Shown here: piece by piece, positions 1 through 11,139 of the stretch
Layout: every line of letters begins with the position of its first letter
How positions within the stretch are numbered: the first letter of the stretch is position 1
NCBI GenBank assembly: GCA_036583965.1
Contig: JAZBQD010000033.1
Span: forward strand, 19,243,446-19,307,445
DNA length: 64,000 nucleotides
Direction of reading: 5' to 3'
Source: Prunella strophiata
Lineage: Eukaryota; Chordata; Aves; Passeriformes; Prunellidae
Program-made: the position numbers and the translations under genes
Notes under the pieces: model-generated
What the model saw: only the letters and a program-made list of their open reading frames with translations
The model's database searches: none
What the model was told of the DNA's origin: nothing

Positions 1-192
1 GCCAAGGAGCCCGCCAGTGCTGCCAAGAAGCCCAAAAAGGCAGCAGCCAAGGAGCCCGCCAGTGCTGCCAAGAAGCCCAAAAAGGCAGCAGCCAAGGAGT
101 TTGTTGTTGTACCTTCAAGTTGTAAGTTTTCAGTAATTAGCCTGCAGCATGCCACCAAACAACATTGTACCTTTGATAGCTCTTGGACATGA
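1..192 (+). other. Partial Lys/Ala/Pro-rich open frame with 45-bp tandem repeat
   Basis: The frame is open from the window edge to TGA at 190-192. Bases 1-45 and 46-90 are identical 45-bp units encoding AKEPASAAKKPKKAA, and 91-99 begins a third unit (AKE). After that the reading changes to a non-repetitive stretch starting FVVVPSSCKF. The basic composition resembles a linker-histone tail, but there is no diagnostic H1 motif. The stop lies about 150 bp before a polypurine tract and an LTR-like segment, so this may be the 3' end of an element-borne frame or of a retrocopy. It is cut by the window edge, and coding status is unknown. Confidence 0.4.
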
Positions 193-338
193 TAGTAAAA
201 AATTGATGGGATACACCAATAGCTAGAAGGATTAGGTTTGTCAGTTTAGTGAAGAATTTAATTCTCCTTGTACCGTGTTTGTTGTCCTTTCTGTAAAGGG
301 GCCCCACAGAGAGATAATAAACACGGTTTTTATATTTT

Positions 339-600
339 AAAAGAGAAAAGGGGGAGCTATGACAGCATACAACTGGACTGTATGCACCATAAAAGGAGGA
401 GGGGTTTGGCTATGGAGAGCCAATCCCTGACAAGAAGGCAAGCAGGCAAGTATTGATCAGTGGGCCAGGTGGTAACCAGTCAGAGCCAATCAGGTTTGAA
501 TGTGGATAGGGTATGTAAGAGCTTTGTAAAACAATGAAGTCTCTCTGCTGCATGAACCACGAGTGTTGTGCCATCTCTCTGTCTCCCCCCATTGCAACAG
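339..600 (+). mobile_element. Polypurine tract plus LTR-like segment of an endogenous retrovirus (3' end)
   Basis: A purine run at 339-356 (aaaagagaaaaggggga) is followed at about 360 by a TG-starting segment. This has CCAAT-type motifs (gccaatc near 420 and 485), a TATA-like tatgtaag near 511, then aaaacaatgaag near 528 where a polyadenylation signal would be expected, and a CA end near 599. The order polypurine tract, U3, TATA, R fits a 3' LTR in plus orientation, with a layout like alpharetrovirus-type avian elements. The AATAAA position reads AATGAA, so the signal looks decayed. The right end is uncertain (599 or up to about 676). No gag, pol or env is in the window. Confidence 0.5.
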
Positions 601-3600
601 CCAAAGAGACACCTTTTATACACCTTTTATACCCAAACCATTCTGCAGCTTTCTGCCAGGGCAAGGTGGCCTTACAGTGAGCACAGGTACAATTTAGATC
701 CCCATAAATTCATTTACACACTGCTCAGGTGGTGCCTGGAGACCTCAGCATCCATGGAAAGGAGGAACAGGGATCAGTTGCCAGTTCTGGGCTGCCCTCT
801 GTGCCAGCACGGCCACCACCCAAACACAGGGGAACAGGTTCCAGACAAACACCTGCACTCCCAGGGGAGACCCAAAGCCTCCTGCCAGGCACAGGTGGGG
901 CAACCCAGCCTTTGTCCCTTGTCCCTGTGCACTCACAGCCATGTGCCAGCCGTGCTTGCACACGCAGCACCAGCATGAGCCACCCACTCTGCTGGTTCCT
1001 TCCCTCAGCATTATGTCAGCCTGATCTACACCACCGGAGCAGCCTGCTCTGCTGCACCCAGAAACTCAAAAATATCCCTCCTTTCTGTTCCTGCCAGCCT
1101 CCAGCCAGGGCAAGTTCTGCTCGGCTCCGTTTTTAAGCTGCTCTCATGCCACACTGCCATGACTTCAGGTGAGTCCAGGACTCATCTCACCAAGAGCCCG
1201 GACCTGAGTTGCATCCCCTGGTTCACAGCACTTATGCATAGTGGGATGTCATTCCTGGCAGGGAGCTCCTAAAATGGAGCTTTTCAACCCTTCCTGGGGA
1301 GGCCTCTGAGGCCATGTCTGTCACGGTGTCCAGCTGGGGCTCCGCATGCGTGGGGGGCGGCTCAGCCCTGCTGTGGGTGTGCATTGCTCCTTGCTGTGTC
1401 TGGAAAATGTGGGCATGGCAGAGGGCCTGGAAATGCCTGGAGGTGTGCTACTTCCCTGATGGGTACTAATTAAAAGTACATTGTAAACCATTCTGTCTAT
1501 TGGTGTAGAGTCCTTCAAGTTTTGCACTGTTAAGGCCAGTTTTAAACATCTTTTGTGCCTGCCAGCATTAGCTGAGAGCAGGGCTAGGGTCACTGCAGCT
1601 CATTCAGTTGTTGCTTTTACCAATTGCATTTAAAAGAAAGTCTTAATTTTTCCATCTGTGACCCTCCCCTCTATTTTCCCCTTCCCCTCACTTTGTTTCC
1701 ATTTTTGTGTGGTTCCTACATTTATGGTGGTCCTTTCTGGCAAACTAACAATGATCAGGTGAACAATCCCAGGAAGCAATTTTCCTACCCCTGCTGTCCT
1801 TCCACACACCAAGGAAATCCAAGGTCATCTAACCTGTTCCCAAGTGTTTCTACTTTTCCCCTTTTTGAAGTAGAAATACTGCATTACTTTCACCCCTGTT
1901 ATGAATTTGTTGATGTCAGAAGTAACATCAGATGTGATTTTGCCCTGTGCTTTCCCAGGATATCCATAGGGAATATTGTTCATACATGAAAAAGCAGGTC
2001 ACAGACATACTAAACCCAACTGAAACTGAGTCAGGTCTTCAAAACAAACTTCCTCCATACTCAAAGTAAAACACTGAGCTATCTTGAATCATTAAGACTA
2101 TTTAATGCCACCTTCTCTTCCAATAAATACATACTAACAATTTTAGACAATTTTCCCCTTTTGTTCCAAGTCAAGAAGTTGTTTGTTCCTTCATTACAAG
2201 AATGCAGGACAGTAGCAATTTCCCCAGGAAGCTCATAAAAATCCTTAGTCAGTATATTCCAGGAAATTATTCAGAGAAATAAAAAGCAAATTAGAGCACC
2301 CACCTCCCTTATTTCTCAGAGTATTTACATGTATGTATTATGGATCTTGAGATTATTAAATGCCACTGAGTAAGCAAGGAGACTTTTACTGCGAAAAACC
2401 CCAAGCTTTGTTTAAAATAAGTTCTCTTTGACCTCAGCATCCAGTTATAAAGTGAGGATTACCAAAGACACCAGTGTTTCTGTGAAGATGGTGTTCATGA
2501 GACGACATACAGCCTACCCAACACCTTCCCTCCTGGGGCGCTGACCATGCCAGCCCCAGTTTTCCCTGGGAATTCCAGCCCTCCGAGCGATTGCGGCGAG
2601 CTCCTGGCCCTTTGGCACCCAGCCCAGGATATTCTTGGCAGCAGTGAAAAGGATACTTGTTCCAAATAAGGAGAAATCTAGAAACTGGTTTGTCTCCAAG
2701 CAAATCCACCAAAGCTCACGGGGCTGGACACAGGCGGGGGGAAAAAACACCCACAAAAAACCCAAATGAAGCAAAAGTGAACTTCTGACTGTCTGTCTCA
2801 CCAGCACCAGCCAAATCTCATTAAAGAGCCACAATGATGAAATACATTGACAGTAAGGGCAACAGACTTGATGAAAGACCTTAAAATGTTTATGCTAATG
2901 TAAAGTTTCAGTTACACGTTCCACACAAGCTTTCCAAACAAGAACAGTGCCAGAAAGCATGGAAGAACTATCTTAACTTTTACCTTTCTAAAAAAATTCC
3001 AAACAAAATATCAAGCAAAAAACTCAAGCACCAAATCCCCGGGTTTCCTTTTTTTTTCTCATCACCTGCATATTTTGCTGGACAGGTGAAAAAAAAGAGG
3101 TTTTCTTCAGTTTGCTTGTGAGAGAAACCTGTGTTGGAGCTATGAGCTCCTTCAGAGTCTGGAGGAACAACGTGGAGCAGCTGGTGCCTGATTTACACCA
3201 TGGAGGAACCACCTCAGTAACTCCACAGTTACTCCACACCCACCAGGGAGGCACCCCTGTGCACAGACCGAATAACTCAGCACTTTGAAAACAAAAGAAA
3301 AACCCCAAGAAAGCTCCAGTCGCAGTTCTACTCCAAATCTAGTATTTAGTCTGACTGCCCCTGCTCTATTTCCTCCACTTTGATCAACTAATGACCAAGA
3401 AAAGCAATTACCAGCATAAGGAAAATATATTCTTGGTATCTTTGAACTGTTGTGGCAAGTGTAAATGCATTCCTTTCATGAGAACAGAGGAAATATTTCT
3501 TCAGTGGCTAAGATGAGAAATGAGGGGGAAACAAGTAGGAGGAGGTAGGGGAGAGACTATTCTTTTATTAACTAATTAGATCAGCACTGAAAGAAAAAGA

Positions 3601-6600
3601 GCCTGCAAATCTCTGCATTATTGATTGTGAAGAGATGGCTGCAATGTACAGCAGAGAGGATGAAACAGTGGGATGTGCATTTGGAAATGGCTTGTCCTGC
3701 CTGGACAGGGGAGTACAACAACTTGCAAAATAATTGAGTTATTGTCGTGGGGGAGAGGGATAAATACATCACTGACAGGTTTGGGGAAATGGTGTGTGCA
3801 GGTAACAACTGGTCTTGTAGCCTGTTCTCCTGAAGTCTTCCAGTGCCAGCACATGAGAGAGAAGAAATCCCTCTGCAATTTATCTGTTTTTTGTGTATTT
3901 CCACCAACACCTCCAGTGCCACTGTTCCAGTCAGATATAGCACCACCAAAGATGCCAGAATAAACCCAAGCAGCTCTGCAATAACAATGCAATAACAATG
4001 ACTGAACCACTTCAGCACCAGCTGTGGGCTGGGCCAGACAGCACCAGAGCAGTGCTCCCACCCTGCCCCACACTGTTCCCTGGGGGGGGGGGAGATGATG
4101 CTGAAGGACATAAACTGAACATCCCAATACCCTCTCAAAAACAAACACATGGGAGCAAATATTAAACATTAAACTCTACATTTCTACAAAAACCCTCCAA
4201 GAAAGAACAAAAACTAATGCCTTGAAAAAATAAAAACAAAGAGTGGAATTTGGGGAAATATAAATCATGCTTTATTAGTGATTTCCCAGGGCACTTATTC
4301 AACAACACACCTTGAAGTCCCAAAGGTACAGAGCAGCTGCCTTCCAAACCTGCAACACTGCATTTTAAAGCCATAGTGTAGTTTAGAATAATATTATTGC
4401 TCAGGATCTGGCCTTGCAGCTCAGAGGCTCAGCAGGGCAGTGAGGTCCTCATGCTGGTGCAGGCTCTCAGGCATTAAGAAGAAAGGGCTGATGTTTCTCT
4501 TTCTGACCTGTGCTCTTTTAAAGGGGAGAGAAGTGATGAAACAAAGATCTCCTGGCAGTGAGGTAAAAGGAAGAGAACCCACAGGAGGCAGCTGCAGAAA
4601 GGACAGGCTGCAGATGGAATTCCTGAGAGAAAAAGATGGATATTGTTAGGGGTTAAAGGTACCAAAGTTACCAAACAAACTGTGAACTCCTGGATTTCCA
4701 AGGATGGGGAGGCTGGAAAGTGAGGATGGTGAGAGCTTTCAGAGTCCTGAGAAGGTCACACTTCATGTGGAAAACCAACTCTGCACCACCTGCCAAGGGG
4801 CTTGGACTACCAAGGTGAGGTGCAGATGAACTGCTCAACACACCCATGGCAGAGCTGTGAACACCCACAGCCTCCCTCTCCACCCAAACCAGTAAAAACA
4901 CAAGGAAAACCTCCTAAAGTCCAACCACCAACACCCAAACTGCTCCAGCACCCCCTCCACGCAGGCGTCAAGGCTGACTGAAGGCTGGGGAGCCTCACAT
5001 TGCATTCTGGCAGCTCTAACTCTGCTTGTTGGCTTTGGTGTCCTCCCCCACTGAAGGCCTGGCCTTCACCCTCCTCTGAGCACTTCATTTACTAGTGCAA
5101 ACATATGTTTTTGAAAGAAAATTCAGGTACTTACATGGAGTTATCACGTTTTTAAATGGCCTTCATCATTATGTATGTCAGCATCTTCCAGATGTGATTT
5201 AGGCAATGATAGCAGCACGTCATTTGTGTGTCTGTTCCTGTCCCAAGGGGAAAATTAAGTTATGATTAAAGCTGTGCCTTCACCCAGCCCATCCACTGCA
5301 ATGGAGCTCTGCATCAACAGCTGTTGGGAACCTGTGGAAAACTCTTTCTCGAGAATATTAAGTCTTTTCCTCAGCAAGCATTATTTTCAAGGTGATCGAG
5401 GCTGGGGTTTTTATTGTTTGTTTGTTTGTTTGTAGAGCTCCCAGAGTTAGCAGGAGGTGCTGGTGGCACCCAGCACAGACCAGCACAGCTGCAGGTTTGT
5501 GGCACCTGAGAACAAACTCAGCCTCAGCCCTCATCCACCAGCACCATCTCTGGTGTCTGCTGTGGGAAATCCTTGGGAGAAGGGAACCAACACCAATGGG
5601 ATTTGTTCAGCCTCCATGTTCCATGGTTTACTCAGACTCCAGCAATGGCAGTGTTCCACCTCAAGTGTCCTTCATCAAAGATTATCAGCTTTTTTCCCAT
5701 ACTGAAAGTATTCCACATACATTTTCCTCCTGGCTATCAGTGCTGGGGAGGATCTATAGGATCTGTCCCCTTCTATGGTGCATCTGGCTGCAACCAATAA
5801 CTCTGCAATCAGAGTCAGACAAAATCCCTCCCTGGAGTGGAGCCCAGTGGAGTCTGTGCTGCTATCAGGGGCCCTCATTGACAGAGAGAAAGGCATCTCT
5901 TTCCTCCCACTCTCTCAAGGCATTCATGTCTCCTTTTTGGATGCATTTTCCTTACATTGGATCAAGCGGTATTGCTAATATGTTTCACAACTCCTTTCTA
6001 GTAATGGTGGCACGGAGGAGATCTTAGTGCTCTGCACACTGGACTATTATTCCTGAATAAAATTAGATTTTACATCTTCCCCCTCCACCCTTCCCCAGAA
6101 AGCACAGCATTCCACAGTTGTTCTATTGGGAAAAGCTCTCCTTCAGATGGCCCTTTCCATAATCAGTGTTTCTCTTCAGAAACACACTGTATTTCCTCAG
6201 GAGGTTGAATGCTCAAGTTACAGACTATTAGCAATGAACCAAATATCATGAACTCTGTACAAAACTAATTTAATTTCCCTTCTCACACATTCTGGGCTCA
6301 CTAACCTGACCCTGGGTCACCTGTAAGCAGAAGGCATCTTGCCTGAGATCAATTCTTCACCCAGAGTGAGCCCAGGGTTTATGTTCCATGGGGCAGTGAG
6401 GCCAGCCTAGCCCCAGCAGTCACCAGTTCAGGCCCTCTATGCCATCACCATTGCACCATCCCACGTTCCAAACATCCTGCTGTGCATTTATGTACTGAAC
6501 ACAATCCTTGGCTGCCACACAAGAACTCACTGATGTACAAAGGCTCTCGTCCCACCCCTCCAGTCACAGCGTGTAGGGCAGGCACCACAATGGCATCCTC

Positions 6601-9600
6601 TTCCTCTCCAGCCCCTGCTAAAAAAGGGAAAATTCACTGCAGATGTTGTCATTTTTAACCCCAAACTAACAGGAGCCTCAGCTTATGGGAAGAGAACATG
6701 CAAGAGAAAGAACTGTGCTTTAGAAGACAAAAGGCTAGAGTTTGTGACTTCAGTTTCACATCATTGAAACCAGATATAATTAAATCCTGCTTTTCAGTAG
6801 CCACTTCAAAATGAACGTCTCTGTAATGCAGAGAACACTGGAAGTGTGAAGACACTTTTTATTTGACCTCAATATCTATTTTTACTCCACAATCCTAATT
6901 GTCCACAGCTGGAACTTTCTCTTCCCCCTGGCATGGGTGGGAGCAATGAAAAGACAAAGGTAAAAAACAGGCAAATGAATGGGAAAACCATCTTCCTAGG
7001 TCTGAGGCAGGTCTGTAGAAGGACATAGAGGAACACAGAAGGACAGTGTGTATGTGTGCCCCCCAATGCCAGGGTCAGCCAAAGGTGTCTGTGTGCCAGG
7101 GGCTGCCCAAGGGAACAGGGGTGGAGAGGGCTCAGCCCTGCCCTCACTCTCCAAGATGCCCTCAGCTGACAGAGGGACTGGGACCTTGGCACAAGGGGCT
7201 CTCATGCTCTGAAGAGATACTGCAGAATGGCCCTTATTACAGATTTTTACTATAAAATCTGTCTGAAATTTACTTCTGTCCTGAATCTGATATAATTGAT
7301 ATAAACTGATTTAATAACTGGTACAGAGAAATAACAGACAATGAAAATCTGGTTGGGATAGCTTGTAAGAAATGCCAAAAAATTTGGCCCATTAACAGCT
7401 CCCTCCCCTGCTCTGGTCCTCCAGAGTGAGAAGGAGCAAGGCCCAGGCTGAGCCTTTCCCTGCACCAGGCTCACACAGGAATGCTGGCATGGGCTGGCAG
7501 CACCTGCAGTGACCCACAGACATGTATTTATACACAAAGAGATTGTAAACCACTTCCTCCCTGCTCCAGAAAGGGAACAATTTAAAATATGAGCTAAAAA
7601 CATCCCTCTCACCCGTGTCCTACTATTTCAACTCTATTTCAAGTTATGTACATTCCAGTCCAAATAAAACCTGATGCTTCTTTCTGGAATAGACCCACTC
7701 AAATTTCCAGCAAACTCACAGAGGAACATTTCTTCTTCTTTCCAACAGCTCATTTGATCTTGCTCAGTCTCTGGGATCACTGGATCTCCCAGGGAATACA
7801 AAAGCAGAGTGCAGAGAGGTCAGATTTTATCGAGGCAGGAACAAGTAAAGCAGAGCAGAGCAGAGCAGAGCAGCCCTTGCTCAGGCAGGTCACAGCAAGG
7901 CCATTTCCATCCTGGGGAACTCACCAATAATCTGAGTTTTCACACATATAGAACAGATACCCCAAGTCAGCTGTAACTCTTTATGAGGTTTGCAGCTGTT
8001 GTCTTCCTTGAGTTTATCAGCTTGTACAGCTCTTGTGTAGCTGCTCTTAATTCACCTCAACTAGCAAGAGGTGGGGTGGCCACAAAGGAGCAAAGGAAAT
8101 AAATGAAAACTACTCAAAAGGAAAGAAAAAGAAATACAGCCCAGGCCTGAACTCTTTCTACTGAGACCTCCTGTGCACATAGACACACACACAGGTTACC
8201 CAGCCAAATAAAATGGAAAGAGCACTCCTGGAGATGGGGACTGGGCCTTTGGGAGCTGAACCAGTTGAAGGAGACCAAAGTTCCAGTTCAAGGCCACTGA
8301 CACCACGTGGAAGCACATCCCCCCTGTGGGTGGGGCTGAGGCTGCTCAAGTTCAGTGACGGGCACTGCCCCAAGACAGAGCTAAGGGTGCAGTGCTGACT
8401 GCTCCTGCTCCCTCTTGAACTGACAGGGAGAACTCTTTGGGTTGGAAAAAGTTAAAACCCTCCTCTGTTTAATCTGGAAGCAGAAGAATGTGAATTTACC
8501 TCCTGAAATCCTTCCCCTTGCTTTGGCCAGTTGCACTGAACAACCCTTTCCAACCTTTCCCAACTTCAACCTTTCCCAGCATTCAACAGATGAAGACACA
8601 CTTCTTCCTAGCAGAGCGTCTTCATTCTAATAGTATGCAAAGCCTTCCCTAAAACTTTCTTCATCAATTACTTGTCTAGAAAATGAAGAGTTGGTGCTAA
8701 GAACTGCCAGATCCTTAATATGATTGACTGTGGCTGGTTTTAGTCAGCAAAAGGTCTCCCAGTAACAAATGACTTGTCCACTTGTTCTCTGACAAGAAGC
8801 ACAGTTGAGTTCTGGGTATCATTTGTGTTCAATCAAATCCTAATGCTGATGGAAAACTCCAGGTTTTGCTGACTCCTGATGTGCCCCAGTGGGGCTTGGG
8901 AGAAATGTGTCACCCCTGAACGTGTGCAGGATAGATCTGGAAGGCCTGGAGCTGTAAGATAGGAATTAACTGGAATGACAAATTGCACAAGCATGTGTTT
9001 CTCAGCTGGCACTTCCCTGTTACATGCTTACAAAACTGTTAACTATGGGAAACAAAAGATGGATGGAAGAAGATCTTTTACTAAATGGTTTTTACAGAAA
9101 AAAAAAAAAAAAAAACAAAAAGAAGTTTGGTGTATGCAAGCTCACACATAGTCCTTAGTTTTACAGCTGGGGAACATAAATAATTTTTCCCTGCTAATGG
9201 GATTTTATGATCTCAGATACAGAAAGATTTGTCCTTTATTTTAACGACGTCCAAATTAAAGGAGTGACTTGAAATGGTAGAGACTGGCCTGGGGATATAG
9301 TGAATACCTCTAACCATATAGGTGATGCTTACAAGATTTTTAGATGCAATTTTTGCAACATACTTAAAATTGTTGAATATGGCATAAAAATATTTTAGAT
9401 TTAATTTTGCCATTTCTTTTTGTGTACACATCAACCAAAATAAGATCGACTGTACAAAAGAACAGGTTATTGTTTTGCCAAGAAAGGTTGGATCCCTGAG
9501 GTCCCATCCAAGCTGGTATTCTAGGATTATTAAACTGCAGAGAAATAAACATCCGTATCTTGTAGCTATGTTTTTCCTTTAAAACATTTTGCAGAATAAT

Positions 9601-10214
9601 TACAGCTGAAACAAAGGAAGCTCAGAAAATTGCAACACTGGAGCTTTTTGGGGAAGGAAAAAAAAACAGCCAAAAAGAAGTTCTGATATTAATTTCTAAG
9701 TTCTAATAAATACTTTGATTATATTATGCTTTGCCAGATATGGCCTCCAACTTTGGACTTCATCCAGTTCCCTGAAGAACCAGAGGAAACTGAGCTCAAA
9801 ACTTTGGTTGTGCTCTTTTCTAAATGGCAAAATACAGCCCACCAATTTCACTGGCACTTTTCATTTGGCAACACCACTGGAGGCATTTTCTTGAAGCAGA
9901 GAAGCAAATCCTCTTTTTGTCTATTTAAAACTGCAAGTTATTGCTCAGGGACATGCCCAAGCTTTAAAATAAGGAGCAGTAATTATTATTTCACTATTTC
10001 CATTTGGACATTCCTTTAAGGATTACAAAGCTTCAAATCTGCACTTACACATTATAGAGTGAGGAACAGAGGAACACCAACACTTTCAAGGACAACTACT
10101 AAAAATGGCAATGTGAGCTTTTACCTTAAAGTGTAACATTCTGGTAAGGCCTTGGTCTTGCAAATGTCCAGCACATGAGCACTCCTACTAAAGCAAGACT
10201 CATCCATAGGCTTT
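601..10214. other. Intergenic region downstream of FBLN2, no gene recognised
   Basis: No open frame with a recognisable family, no splice-supported exon and no RNA gene seen. The longest frame (5392-6027, plus, 211 codons) has no domain or signal pattern and no codon regularity that I trust. Simple repeats: G run at about 4082-4091, (tttg)n at about 5414-5432, (agagc)n at about 7850-7871 and an A run near 9100-9115. Confidence 0.6.
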
Positions 10215-10781
10215 TTCACTGGTGGAGTTTCCTTTTATTTATATATATGTTTTAAGGCAACATATTATGAAAATTGGAAGGAGGAAAATAACCTGGGAAC
10301 AGGAGGTGGGGTCACCATCAGTGTCCACGGACAGCCTTGGACTCAGCACCTCAGCAGAGACACCCCAGTGAGGCCTCTGGCCCAGCCAAACCAGAACTTT
10401 GTGTCAGAAAGAGAAATCATTCCATGTTTTTTTCCCAGTATTCCCTACATGAACACCTTCCCTCTATAGTGCAATACCCTGCAGAAGTGACTACACCTAA
10501 AAATAATTGCTAAGAAAAGGTTCCAGCATTTATCACAAGGTCTGTACTGCCTTTCTAACCCTTCCTTTGTTCGCTGGCAGACGATGACGTACAGAATTGC
10601 ATAAGAAAACAGATAAAAAGATAAAAATTAACTTAATTTACACAACCAATAAGAAAGTTTAAAGCAACAAAAGAAAAATAATATAAAGGCTAGATACATG
10701 AAATGCCAGTTCAACGGTATTAAGCTTTGGTAGAACAGTTAAAGAGCATAGCACCAATAAAATCCAATGTCAGCAGAGGCT
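10215..10781 (-). other. FBLN2: Probable FBLN2 3' UTR
   Basis: AT-rich sequence following the FBLN2 stop, with no coding match. The first AATAAA on the minus strand lies about 545 nt downstream of the stop, giving a compact 3' UTR. The end is inferred from that signal only. Confidence 0.45.
10234..10239 (-). terminator. FBLN2: Candidate FBLN2 polyadenylation signal (AATAAA)
   Basis: Plus-strand tttatt here reads AATAAA on the gene strand. A GT-rich stretch (gtgctcatgtgctgg) follows about 50-65 nt downstream, near 10168-10184, as expected for a cleavage-stimulation element. Another AATAAA occurs near 9240-9235 and could serve a longer form. Confidence 0.45.
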
Positions 10782-11139
10782 TCAGTAGGCATGAGCTGTG
10801 ATGAAAATGTAGATTTTGGCAAGAAAAGTGGTGTAGGTTCCCTGCCGCCAGAGTTTCATTTCCACATCCAACAGGAAGTCTTTGGGCTCCTTGACCTGGC
10901 GCTGCAGGTACACGATGCCCGTGTAGGAGTTGAGCCTGCGGGTGCTGAAGAAGCCCTCCTCGTTGCCCTTGGTGATGGTGAGGACGATGCTGTCCCCGGC
11001 GTAGGCGGGCGAGGGCCCGATGCGGAAGATGTGGGCTGGCACCACGATGTTGGTCTGGAAGTTGAGCTGGTAGTAGGTGATGCGCACCGGCGTGTTCTGG
11101 CACTCCAGGTAGTTGAAACAGCTGATGCGCTCACACCTC
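10782..11139 (-). CDS. FBLN2: FBLN2 last coding exon: fibulin C-terminal domain and stop
   Basis: 358 coding nt, acceptor ccccag before 11139, stop TGA at 10784-10782. It encodes [83 protein letters not shown] and a final block ending ITAHAY. This is the complete fibulin type III C-terminal module, closest to FBLN2 ([27 protein letters not shown]). I chose the acceptor at 11140 because it joins in frame with the preceding exon (AT|G AGG TGT). Confidence 0.96.

Noticed and set aside
3581..4169. Minus-strand frames of 183 and 189 codons
   Set aside because: Two overlapping frames of similar length, with no domain and no splice support; consistent with chance in low-stop sequence.
5392..6027. 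211-codon plus-strand open frame
   Set aside because: No recognisable domain, signal peptide or splice context. It opens inside a (tttg)n simple repeat, and the composition looks like chance.
7847..7872. (agagc)n run considered as a possible repeat gene or regulatory array
   Set aside because: Only about five short units, an ordinary microsatellite.
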